Assembly: GCA_944388165.1 (NCBI GenBank)
Contig: CALXHS010000087.1
Coordinates: 1-39,821, forward strand
Length of the DNA: 39,821 nucleotides
Origin: an uncultured Gemmiger sp.
Lineage (GTDB): Bacteria > Bacillota > Clostridia > Oscillospirales > Ruminococcaceae
Direction: 5' to 3'
A program made the translations under genes and the position numbers. Of the stretch, positions 31,021 through 37,906 are shown in pieces; within the stretch, counting starts at the first letter, position 1; each line of letters opens with the position of its first letter. A model generated the notes under the pieces. The model ran no database searches and had not been told where the DNA came from. It worked only from the letters and a program-made list of their open reading frames with translations.

Positions 31021-31947
31021 TTAATTCTGTGGGAAGATGTAATTAACTACCTTAAGGACAAATGAATAAGCAGAACTGATGTTTTCATTACTGGTAAAGT
31101 AATCCGCATGTTGCTTCATACGTACATCAAAAAGCTGATGCAATTCTCTTGTAAAGTGCTCTTTTGTTTTTTGGGAAGTCACCACTTCTTTATAAACCCA
31201 TAACATCGCAACAAAATCGTGAATAACGGGATTCGACATTTTCTTTTCGCGTGTTGTAGTTTTAATCTTTGGAATCTGACTTGTTAAACGGCTTAAATAC
31301 ATGGAAGCTTTAATAGAACGAGTGTATGGCGCGCGCAAGCTATTAAGCAAACAGTTATTGTGAGCCGCCGCATTGCGGAGACAACGTACAGCAAAAAGGC
31401 AGGAAAGTAATCCTTTATTTCGGTTGCCATTATTTTGGTCATATACGGTAAACAGTTTAATAAAATCCCCAAAGGAAAGGACTTCAATTAAATTCCAAAC
31501 GGCATACCCTTCCATTTGAAGTTTTTGGATTAAATCCTTACACATGGAATTTTCTGCTTTTGCTTCCACTGTTTGCTTTACATCAGGATAAACCGTGAAG
31601 AATCTGTCCACGATATCATACCCATCCTCATCGGGATTTGAACTTATGTCGCGAATTAGCCAAACCTTAAGATAATGCTCAATATCTAGTGTTGCGTGCA
31701 AGATCAATCGGCGCAAGTGCATATCCAGCGTGGATAGTTCAATCAAATAGGCAAAATCAAGATTTACATAAGAATTTGTAGTAGGGTTAAAAACGAAATC
31801 CTTATCGAAAGCCTTGATCTTAAAGAAATATGTGTTATTCCTTAAAAAATTTTCTGCCTCGGATTCCGAATAAATGGAAAATGCAATCCCTCTGGATTTC
31901 ATATGTTCCACTTGCTCTTCAATTGTTAGTTTTGGACGTTGCATCAT
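31021..31947 (-). CDS. Abi family (AbiD/AbiF-like) HEPN protein
   Basis: This 308-residue protein belongs to the Abi_2 family linked to abortive phage infection. The N-terminal KLTIEEQVEHMKSRGI and YFFKIKAF segments are typical, and RNAAAHN (Arg191-X4-His196) is the R-X4-6-H motif of HEPN ribonucleases. It probably cleaves or binds RNA when triggered, stopping growth of an infected cell. The gene is strikingly AT-rich compared with the rest of the window, consistent with recent acquisition. The start at 31947 was chosen because CGGAG lies about 10 bases upstream; an ATG at 31992 overlaps the promoter. It is convergent with the MmeI-like gene, and no antitoxin gene is seen. Confidence 0.87.
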   Translation of the reverse strand: MMQRPKLTIEEQVEHMKSRGIAFSIYSESEAENFLRNNTYFFKIKAFDKDFVFNPTTNSYVNLDFAYLIELSTLDMHLRRLILHATLDIEHYLKVWLIRDISSNPDEDGYDIVDRFFTVYPDVKQTVEAKAENSMCKDLIQKLQMEGYAVWNLIEVLSFGDFIKLFTVYDQNNGNRNKGLLSCLFAVRCLRNAAAHNNCLLNSLRAPYTRSIKASMYLSRLTSQIPKIKTTTREKKMSNPVIHDFVAMLWVYKEVVTSQKTKEHFTRELHQLFDVRMKQHADYFTSNENISSAYSFVLKVVNYIFPQN

Positions 31948-31980
31948 ATGTACGCTACTCCGATAATGATATTTAATTTG

Positions 31981-32009
31981 ATTATATCGCATTATAAAAT
32001 GTAAATCAA
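31981..32009 (-). promoter_or_regulatory. Promoter of the Abi gene
   Basis: On the minus strand TTGATT (32009-32004) and TATAAT (31986-31981) are 17 bases apart, with a second TATAAT just inside the spacer. Confidence 0.8.
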
Positions 32010-32150
32010 TAATTTATCGAAGTAGTGTCAAACACAAGGTATATCCAAATAAAATTTCCAACAGAAATCCGTTTGATATCTGATAGATAATCTTAACAAC
32101 CATGAAACCGGGAACGAATAAAATATGGCTCATCATATAAGAAAAAAGCA

Positions 32151-32167
32151 CTGCTTCCTAAGAAGCA
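32151..32167. repeat. Copy of the tRNA-Glu downstream hairpin
   Basis: The 17 bases CTGCTTCCTAAGAAGCA here are repeated exactly at 32569-32585, inside the terminator beyond tRNA-Glu. Flanking bases (AAGAAAAAAGCA here, AAAGAAAAGCAC there) are also alike. Confidence 0.8.
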
Positions 32168-32242
32168 AGTGGCTTGTCCGTATATTTCAGGTTCTGCCCG
32201 CACGAGGAATCTCCCGCGCTCTAAAAATGGTCCACTGGAGCG

Positions 32243-32346
32243 TTTTTGCCTGCGCGGCTATGCCGCGCAATTCCGCGCAAGCGGGATGCAAAAACCAACG
32301 CGCAGCGTTGGTTCCGAAATTGGCAGGCCGCGCACAGCGGCCAATA
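32243..32346. repeat. Dispersed hairpin repeat, module B alone
   Basis: Four small hairpins in a row: GCGCGG-CTATG-CCGCGC, ATTCCGC-GCAA-GCGGGAT, CCAACGC-GCA-GCGTTGG, and GGCCGC-GCACA-GCGGCC. Compared with the copies at 15.7 and 36.4 kb, bases differ in matching pairs so that stems are kept. The rest of 32010-32590 is non-coding; 32350-32560 holds GC-rich palindromes such as CACCCCGGTACGGGGT and GCCGCAGGCGGC. Confidence 0.85.
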
Positions 32347-32506
32347 AAAGGTAGCTGTCGCCCTACCCCATCATAAGCGGCGGAGCCGAGCTTTATCCGG
32401 TTGCGGACACGCATCGGACTGCACCCCGGTACGGGGTTTGTCCTCTACGAGCGCTGCCCCTGCTCCGGCTCCCTGTTTCCGCCGCAGGCGGCGGTCGCCT
32501 GCACAG

Positions 32507-32528
32507 CAATTCCCGCACGGGTCACCGG
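32507..32528. repeat. Inverted near-copy of the tRNA-Glu 3' end
   Basis: AATTCCCGCACGGGTCACC matches the 3' end of tRNA-Glu (GATTCCCGTACGGGTCACC on the minus strand at 32613-32595) with one change in the core, but lies on the opposite strand. Together they can form an inverted repeat enclosing the tRNA terminator. Confidence 0.7.
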
Positions 32529-32560
32529 GTTTATGCCCTCACCCAGGGCTGGACATAAAG

Positions 32561-32592
32561 AAAAGCACCTGCTTCCTAAGAAGCAGGTGCCT
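32561..32592 (-). terminator. Terminator of the tRNA-Met/tRNA-Glu transcript
   Basis: GCACCTGCTT (32565-32574) and AAGCAGGTGC (32581-32590) form the stem; the minus strand continues TTTTCTTT. Confidence 0.88.
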
Positions 32593-32667
32593 TGGTGACC
32601 CGTACGGGAATCGAACCCATGTTACAGCCGTGAAAGGGCCGTGTCTTAACCGCTTGACCAACGGGCC
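32593..32667 (-). tRNA. tRNA-Glu (anticodon TTC)
   Basis: The minus strand gives a complete 75-base cloverleaf with encoded CCA: acceptor GGCCCGT/ACGGGTC, D arm TGGTCAAGCGGTTAAGACA, anticodon loop CTTTCAC (TTC at the centre), and T arm GGGTTCGATTCCC. Confidence 0.96.
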
Positions 32668-32671
32668 ATAT

Positions 32672-32752
32672 TACGCAGGATTTCGCTAAAACAGCAAGCA
32701 ACTTACCGACCACTACTGCAGCCGGCCCCCAAGTATTTTAGCGAAAGCCTGC
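32672..32752 (-). repeat. Inverted repeat in the spacer between the two tRNA genes
   Basis: GCAGGATTTCGCTAAAA (about 32674-32690) and TTTTAGCGAAAGCCTGC (about 32736-32752) are complementary over 17 bases with one mismatch, separated by 45 bases. In the tRNA precursor they could form a long stem between tRNA-Met and tRNA-Glu. Confidence 0.75.
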
Positions 32753-32756
32753 ATGA

Positions 32757-32833
32757 TGGTAGCGGTAACTGGATTTGAACCGGTGACACTTCGGGTATGA
32801 ACCGAATGCTCTAGCCAACTGAGCTATACCGCC
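32757..32833 (-). tRNA. tRNA-Met (anticodon CAT)
   Basis: The minus strand gives a 77-base cloverleaf with encoded CCA: acceptor GGCGGTA/TACCGCT, D arm AGCTCAGTTGGCTAGAGC, anticodon arm TTCGG-TTCATAC-CCGAA (CAT), and T arm CCGGTTCAAATCCAG. It has a normal paired first acceptor position, so it is more likely an elongator methionine tRNA than the initiator; the lysidine-modified tRNA-Ile cannot be excluded. Confidence 0.95.
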
Positions 32834-32866
32834 ACATGGCGTCACCCCGGTTGGGGTTACTTGTTT

Positions 32867-32895
32867 ATTATACGTAAACAAGCCCTTTTTGTCAA
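32867..32895 (-). promoter_or_regulatory. Perfect-consensus promoter of the tRNA operon
   Basis: On the minus strand TTGACA (32895-32890) and TATAAT (32872-32867) are separated by exactly 17 bases, about 34 bases before tRNA-Met. It matches the sigma-A consensus fully, as expected for a highly expressed stable RNA. Confidence 0.92.
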
Positions 32896-33031
32896 TACTT
32901 TTTTTCAAAAAATTCCGGCAAATTTCCCCAATGGGAGGATTTCTTGATTCTTGATTATTTTTTATCGATATATCGTTGTTATAATCCCGTTTATGTTCCT
33001 TTTCCGCTGCCGGGGAAACAGCATTTAGCCG

Positions 33032-33120
33032 TTCAGTCCTTCCTTTTTGACGCCAAAAAGGAACAACCACTCGGCTGCCAGCCGTTACCCCGGCAGACTC
33101 CCGTCTGCCAAAAAGCAACC
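33032..33120. repeat. Dispersed hairpin repeat, module A end fragment
   Basis: TTCCTTTTTG-ACGC-CAAAAAGGAA hairpin followed by small CGGCTGCCAGCCG and GGCAGACTCCCGTCTGCC palindromes, as at the outer edge of the full copies. The rest of the 32834-33181 gap holds the tRNA promoter and an AT-rich stretch with CGATATATCG. Confidence 0.8.
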
Positions 33121-33123
33121 AAC

Positions 33124-33153
33124 AAAAAAGGCAGCCCCTTTCCGGGACTGCCT
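33124..33153 (-). terminator. Terminator of the parA-parB-serS operon
   Basis: On the minus strand AGGCAG...CTGCCT (33153-33148 with 33135-33130) form a hairpin whose interior CCCGGAAAGGGG also pairs, followed by TTTTTTG. Confidence 0.88.
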
Positions 33154-33181
33154 CCACCCTTTGCACCTGCAAAGGGTAAAA

Positions 33182-34492
33182 TCACTTCTTGTTGGTCGGC
33201 ACCAGCACAGCCTTGCCGCCCATGTAGGGGCGCAGCACTTCGGGAATGGTCACGCTGCCGTCTTCCTGGTAGTGGTTCTCCAGGAAGGCAATGAGCATAC
33301 GGGGCGGGGCCACGCAGGTGTTGTTCAGGGTATGAGCCAGCTGGGTCCTGCCGTTCTCGTCCTTGTAGCGGATGCGCAGGCGGCGGGCCTGGGCATCGCC
33401 CAGGTTGGAGCAGCTGCACACCTCGAAAAACTTCTGCTGACGGGGGCTCCATGCCTCGATATCGCAGCTCTTCACCTTCAGGTCGGCCAGGTCGCCGGTG
33501 CAGCAATCCAGCTGACGGACAGGGATCTCCAGGCTGCGGAACAGCTCCACAGAGTTCTTCCACAGCTTTTCGTACCAGTCCATGCTCTCCTCGGGCTTGC
33601 AGACCACGATCATTTCCTGCTTCTCGAACTGGTGGATACGGTAGACGCCGCGCTCCTCAATGCCGTGGGCGCCCTTTTCCTTGCGGAAGCAGGGAGAATA
33701 GCTGGTCAGGGTCAGGGGCAGCTTGGCGCCGTCGATGACCTGGTCGATGAACCGGCCGATCATGCTGTGTTCGCTGGTGCCGATGAGGTAGAGGTCTTCG
33801 CCCTCGATCTTGTACATCATGGCGTCCATTTCGGGGAAGGACATAACGCCCTGCACCACGTTGCCATGGATCATGAAAGGCGGAATCACATAGGTGAAGC
33901 CCTTGTCGATCATGAAGTCGCGGGCATAGGCCAGCACAGCCTCATGCAGGCGGGCGATGTCGCCCAGCAGGTAATAGAAGCCGTTGCCGGAAACGCGGCC
34001 GGCGGCGTCCAGATCGATGCCGTCAAAACTCTCCATGATATCCACATGATACGGGATGGGATATTCGGGGACGGTGCACTCGCCGAAGCGCTGCACTTCC
34101 ACGTTGTGGCTGTCGTCGTGACCAACGGGCACGCTGGGGTCCACCATCTGGGGAATGGTGTACATGATATCCCGAATCTTGACCTGCAGTTCAGCTTCCT
34201 TTGCTTCCAGTTCCTTCAGGCGGTCGGCCTGGGCGGTGACCTGGGCCTTCACTTCCTCAGCTTCGGCAGCCTTGGAAGGGTCCTTCTTGGCCTGGCCCAT
34301 GAGCATGCCGATCTGCTTGGACAGCTTGTTGCGGTTGGCGCGCAGGCTGTCCGCTTCGCTGATGGCGGCGCGGTACTCGGCGTCCAGGGCGATGACCTCG
34401 TCCACCAGGGGCAGCTTGGCGTCCTGGAACTTCTTCTTGATGTTTTCCTTGACCAGGTCGGGGTTTTCACGCAGGAAACGAATGTCTAACAT
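33182..34492 (-). CDS. serS: Seryl-tRNA synthetase
   Basis: This 436-residue class II enzyme charges tRNA-Ser with serine. It has the N-terminal coiled-coil arm that holds the tRNA (about 25-105, rich in charged helices), then the catalytic core with TSEHSMIGRF, motif 2 (CFRKEKGAHGIEERGVYRIHQF is split as FRKEKGAHG and YRIHQFEK) and motif 3 (VAPPRMLIAFLENHYQ). Length is normal. GAGGAGAG lies 8 bases before the ATG. It starts 21 bases after parB with no promoter or terminator between, so it is probably cotranscribed with parA and parB. It ends in a strong terminator. Confidence 0.96.
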   Translation of the reverse strand: MLDIRFLRENPDLVKENIKKKFQDAKLPLVDEVIALDAEYRAAISEADSLRANRNKLSKQIGMLMGQAKKDPSKAAEAEEVKAQVTAQADRLKELEAKEAELQVKIRDIMYTIPQMVDPSVPVGHDDSHNVEVQRFGECTVPEYPIPYHVDIMESFDGIDLDAAGRVSGNGFYYLLGDIARLHEAVLAYARDFMIDKGFTYVIPPFMIHGNVVQGVMSFPEMDAMMYKIEGEDLYLIGTSEHSMIGRFIDQVIDGAKLPLTLTSYSPCFRKEKGAHGIEERGVYRIHQFEKQEMIVVCKPEESMDWYEKLWKNSVELFRSLEIPVRQLDCCTGDLADLKVKSCDIEAWSPRQQKFFEVCSCSNLGDAQARRLRIRYKDENGRTQLAHTLNNTCVAPPRMLIAFLENHYQEDGSVTIPEVLRPYMGGKAVLVPTNKK

Positions 34493-34513
34493 GATGCTTT
34501 CTCTCCTCTATGT

Positions 34514-35416
34514 TTATTCTTCAGAGATTCCGTATTGTTCGGGGTCGTAATGACCCAGCAGTTCGGCGTAGCGGCGCAGCTGCTCGTCGGAGTAAAAGTC
34601 GATGCGCAGACTGCCCTTGCCGTTCTTGTAGTCCACATGGACCTCGCTGCCGGTGACCTCTTTCAGGGCCGCTTCCACCTCGGTGGCCAGCACCGGCCGG
34701 ATGAAGGCATCCACCGGCTTGGGGGCCTTGGGCGGCTTGGACAGCTTGCGGCAGAGGGCTTCGGTCTGGCGGACGTTCAGCGCCTTGTCCATCACCTGCT
34801 TGGCGGCGGCGGACATGATCTCGGCGGACGGCAGGCCCAGAATGGCCTTGGCGTGGCCGGTACTGATGCCCCCGGTGCGCACGGCTTCCCGCACGTCATC
34901 GGGCAGGCCCAGCAGGCGCAAAGTGTTGGTGAGAGCGCTGCGGCTCTTGCCCAGGCGCTGGGCGGCCTGTTCCTGGGTCAGACCGTACTGGTCGATGAGA
35001 CGGCGGCAGCCCTCGGCCACTTCGATGGGGTCCAGGTCCTCCCGCTGGAGGTTTTCGATGAGGGCCAGAGCGGCGGCCTGCTCGTCGGTCACGTCCTTGA
35101 CGATGACCGGCACCTCGTCCAGCCCCGCCATGTGGGCGGCCCGCCAGCGGCGCTCGCCGGCGATGATGATATACCCGGGCCCGGCCTTTTTGGGCCGCAC
35201 CGCCACCGGCTGCAGCAGTCCGTTTTCGGTGATGGACTGGGCCAGGGCGGCCAGGGCTTCCTCGTCAAAGTTTTTGCGGGGCTGGTCGGGGTCGGGCTCG
35301 ATCTCCCGCAAAGGCAGGGTGGACACCCCGCCGGAGCTTTCCTCCTCGGGCAGGTCGGCAAACAGGCTGTCCAGCCCGCGGCCCAACCCGCCGATCTTCT
35401 TTTTGGCCAAGGTCAT
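34514..35416 (-). CDS. parB: Chromosome-partitioning protein ParB (Spo0J type)
   Basis: This 300-residue protein binds parS sites, loads as a CTP-dependent clamp and spreads along DNA to help segregate the replicated origin. It has the N-terminal KKIGGLGRGLDSLF segment (ParA contact), the CTP-binding motifs with GERRWRA (about 87-93) and ENLQREDL, a helix-turn-helix LTQEQAAQRLGKSRSALTN (about 145-163), and a C-terminal dimerisation domain (LRIDFYSDEQLRRYAELL). It follows parA by 9 bases. Two parS-like sites lie about 160 bases upstream of parA. Confidence 0.95.
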   Translation of the reverse strand: MTLAKKKIGGLGRGLDSLFADLPEEESSGGVSTLPLREIEPDPDQPRKNFDEEALAALAQSITENGLLQPVAVRPKKAGPGYIIIAGERRWRAAHMAGLDEVPVIVKDVTDEQAAALALIENLQREDLDPIEVAEGCRRLIDQYGLTQEQAAQRLGKSRSALTNTLRLLGLPDDVREAVRTGGISTGHAKAILGLPSAEIMSAAAKQVMDKALNVRQTEALCRKLSKPPKAPKPVDAFIRPVLATEVEAALKEVTGSEVHVDYKNGKGSLRIDFYSDEQLRRYAELLGHYDPEQYGISEE

Positions 35417-35425
35417 CCCCCTCTC

Positions 35426-36190
35426 TTATCGTTCGTTGTTCTGCAAGAATTCCCGGGCCATGGCCATGTAGGCTTCGCTGCCTTTGCCGTTGGGCTCGTA
35501 GAAGTTGATGGGCATGCCGAAGCTGGGAGCCTCGGACAGGCGGACGGTGCGGGGCACCACGGTCTTGTAGACCTTGTCGCCGTAGTATTTCTTCACCTGG
35601 GCCACCACCTGCATGGTCAGGTTCAGCCGCCCGGCATACATGGTGAAGAGCACGCCTTCAATGTCCAGATACTTATTATATTTCTTTCGCACCGTTTTCA
35701 GGGTGTTCATCAATTCGGACAGGCCTTCCAGGGCGTAGTATTCGCACTGGATGGGAATGAGCACGGTGTCGCAGGCGCACAGGCCGTTGACGGTGAGCAG
35801 GTCCAGGGAAGGCGGGCAGTCTATGAAGATGTAGTCATACACCGGCACCACCGGGGCCAGGACGCTGCGCAGGCGGTTTTCCCGACGGGGCAGGTTGACC
35901 AGTTCCACCACCGCGCCCGCCAGCTGGGTGTTGGAGGGGAGCAGGTCGGCGTTGTAGTTGGTCTTGACGATGGCCTGGCGCACGTCCTCATCGTCGATGA
36001 GGCAGGTGTAGACGTTGGACGTCAGTTCATGTTTGGAGATCCCGTAACCGGAACTGGTGTTGCCCTGGGGGTCCAGGTCCACCACAAGCACCCGCTTGCC
36101 CAGCGCCGCCACACAGGACGACAGGTTGACACAGGTCGTGGTCTTGCCCACGCCGCCTTTCTGGTTTGCGATGGCAACCACCTTAGCCAT
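35426..36190 (-). CDS. parA: Chromosome-partitioning ATPase ParA (Soj type)
   Basis: This 254-residue ATPase works with ParB in origin segregation and in Bacillus also controls DnaA. The deviant Walker A motif QKGGVGKTTTCVNL (about 9-22) and the Walker B region DYIFIDCPPSL are present, with VVDLDPQGN in between. It lacks an N-terminal DNA-binding extension, as do chromosomal Soj proteins. The start at 36190 is set by AAGGAGG 7 bases upstream; an upstream ATG at 36283 adds only a non-conserved stretch that overlaps the promoter. Confidence 0.95.
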   Translation of the reverse strand: MAKVVAIANQKGGVGKTTTCVNLSSCVAALGKRVLVVDLDPQGNTSSGYGISKHELTSNVYTCLIDDEDVRQAIVKTNYNADLLPSNTQLAGAVVELVNLPRRENRLRSVLAPVVPVYDYIFIDCPPSLDLLTVNGLCACDTVLIPIQCEYYALEGLSELMNTLKTVRKKYNKYLDIEGVLFTMYAGRLNLTMQVVAQVKKYYGDKVYKTVVPRTVRLSEAPSFGMPINFYEPNGKGSEAYMAMAREFLQNNER

Positions 36191-36260
36191 TGGCACATCC
36201 TCCTTGCAAAATGTTGTGTTGTACTGCCTGCCGGGGTGTGCCGGGGCGCGATTTGGGTTT

Positions 36261-36280
36261 ATTATACCACAGCTGTGTGC
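36261..36280 (-). promoter_or_regulatory. Extended -10 promoter of parA
   Basis: On the minus strand TGGTATAAT (extended -10; TATAAT at 36266-36261) lies about 70 bases before the ATG. The -35 is poor. The palindrome CACAGCTGTG overlaps the spacer. Confidence 0.65.
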
Positions 36281-36348
36281 CAATAGAAAGACTTCAGCGG
36301 CATTTTTGGCGTTTTGGGCGGTTTTTGCCCCCGTTTTGGGGCCGAAAA

Positions 36349-36364
36349 TGTTCCACGGGGAACA
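36349..36364. promoter_or_regulatory. parS-like ParB-binding site 1
   Basis: TGTTCCACGGGGAACA differs at one central base from the palindrome TGTTCCACGTGGAACA and closely matches the bacterial parS consensus. It lies upstream of parA. Confidence 0.82.
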
Positions 36365-36400
36365 TTTTCCCTGATTTTTTTGATTTTTGGGTCATGCAGA

Positions 36401-36416
36401 TGTTCCACGGGGAACA
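36401..36416. promoter_or_regulatory. parS-like ParB-binding site 2
   Basis: An identical 16-base copy of site 1, in the same orientation, 52 bases away (about five helical turns). The hairpin repeat starts immediately at its right edge. Confidence 0.82.
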
Positions 36417-37050
36417 TTTTTTGCCCGGGCGGCTATGCCGCCCGATGGCGCGAAGCGCCATGCAAAAAGCAACGCGAAGCGTTGTTTCCGAAATAGGTCG
36501 GCCGCGCACAGCGGCCAATGGTCGGGTGAGAAACCTTGCCCGTATTCCGCTGCCAGGCAGACGGCAGTCTGCCCGGGTGGTTGTTCCTTTTTTGTTGCTT
36601 GCTTCTTGGCAGACGGCAGTCTGCCGGGGTGTTGTCGCTTTTTGCCGCCAAAAAGCGACGGAAAAACCGCCACCGTTTCGAGGCGGTGGACGCCGACCAG
36701 GGCTGCGGCCCTGGACCCGGGGTGTGCGGCCACCTTACGACGGCCTACTCAGGCCCTGGGGGGCCTGAGCAAGGAGTGGATTTAAATGACGTTGCCGGAA
36801 GGTCTCTGCTCAGAAGCCGTTACCGGGAAATGGTTTTAAAACTTTTTCCTTGTTCACCGGGCCCCAGCCCGGTGAATAGGCCGTCGTAAGGTGGCCGCAT
36901 CTTGGGGTCCGGGGCCGCAGCCCCGGCCGGCGGCCGCCGCATCGGAACGGCGGGACTTTTCGCTTCCTTTTGGTCACAAAAGGAAGGACACTCCGGCAGC
37001 CTGCCGTTTCCCAAGAAGCCACCAACAAAAAAGAAAGAACAAAACGGCTG
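36417..37050. repeat. Dispersed hairpin repeat: module B followed by module A inverted pair
   Basis: Module B (four hairpins, 36423-36520) is followed by GTCTGCC palindromes, the GTCGCTTTTTG/CAAAAAGCGAC hairpin, a left arm and, after a centre near 36790-36830, a right arm ending in CTTCCTTTTG/CAAAAGGAAG. Arms are related to but more diverged from those at 16.3 and 22.5 kb. This is the longest copy and fills most of the roughly 1-kb gene-free gap between parA and the lipoprotein gene (36191-37224). Confidence 0.87.
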
Positions 37051-37107
37051 CCTGCCGTTAGCAAGGCAAAGACACCCATTGTTTACATGTGAATTTTCCC
37101 CGGCCCC

Positions 37108-37136
37108 TTGTACCAAGGTGGGAAATCGGGTATAAT
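37108..37136 (+). promoter_or_regulatory. Promoter of the lipoprotein gene
   Basis: TTGTAC (37108-37113) and TATAAT (37131-37136) are 17 bases apart, about 90 bases before the ATG. Confidence 0.75.
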
Positions 37137-37224
37137 AAACTAAGATTTGCTAAAAAACCGGCATGGCGCGGTTCTGGCCGCAATACGCCGAAATCACGAT
37201 CTTCCCCACTGGAGGGTAAACAAT

Positions 37225-37833
37225 ATGAGCCTGAAAAAACGTCTGGCCGCGCTGGCCATGGCCGGGATCATGGCATTGACCCTGACCGCCTGCAGCCCCA
37301 AAGAAATGCTGTCCAACATGATTTTGAGCACCGCCACCCTGCTGGGCTTCCGCAGTGCCGATGACGGCGACGAGGACGAAGCCCCCGAGAAGGTGGCCGA
37401 ATCCGGAGGCAGCGTCACCTTCCCCGAAGGGATGGACACCACCAGCCGTTTTGTGAACGAGGTCCACGGCGATACGCTGTACATTGCCTTCAACGGCGTG
37501 CAGAACCGCAGCACAGACTACTTTGTGGCGGGCAGCGACAGCGTGACCATCACCGCCTATGCCACCACCGACTCTGCCACCATCAACGAGTTCAAGGCGG
37601 CCATCTGGGAACTGTCCGACGACCGAACCCAGACCAGCTATGTGCAGGGTACCACCATCTACTTCCCCACCGGCGGCGAGTGCTCCACCGCCACTGTGTC
37701 CGGCCTGACCCCCGGCAAGATGTACAAGGTCTATGTGAGCTATGACTCCGGCAGCTACTACATCACCGGCGGCATGACTGTTACCGGTATCGGTAGCGAG
37801 GAAATGACCACGGTGGAAACCGACGAAGAATAA
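37225..37833 (+). CDS. Putative lipoprotein of unknown function
   Basis: This 202-residue protein has a lipoprotein signal peptide (KKRLAALAMAGIMALTLTAC, lipobox LTAC with lipidated Cys at about 25), so it should be attached to the outer face of the membrane. An acidic stretch (DDGDEDEAPEK) is followed by a beta-rich domain (about 65-195). Repeated Thr/Ser/Tyr-rich strands such as YVSYDSGSYYITGGMTVTG suggest an immunoglobulin- or fibronectin-like fold, but no family was recognised. GGAGGG lies about 9 bases before the ATG at 37225; the reading frame could extend upstream to 37147 without support. It has its own promoter and terminator. Confidence 0.85.
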   Translation: MSLKKRLAALAMAGIMALTLTACSPKEMLSNMILSTATLLGFRSADDGDEDEAPEKVAESGGSVTFPEGMDTTSRFVNEVHGDTLYIAFNGVQNRSTDYFVAGSDSVTITAYATTDSATINEFKAAIWELSDDRTQTSYVQGTTIYFPTGGECSTATVSGLTPGKMYKVYVSYDSGSYYITGGMTVTGIGSEEMTTVETDEE

Positions 37834-37842
37834 ACACGGCGA

Positions 37843-37873
37843 AGGGGCCGGCCCGAGGGTCGGCCCTTTTTTT
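37843..37873 (+). terminator. Terminator of the lipoprotein gene
   Basis: GGGCCGGCC pairs with GGTCGGCCC around a CGAG loop, followed by TTTTTTT, about 10 bases after the stop. Confidence 0.9.
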
Positions 37874-37906
37874 GCGGGTATCTGAAAAGGAGGCGGCAGT
37901 GCAACT

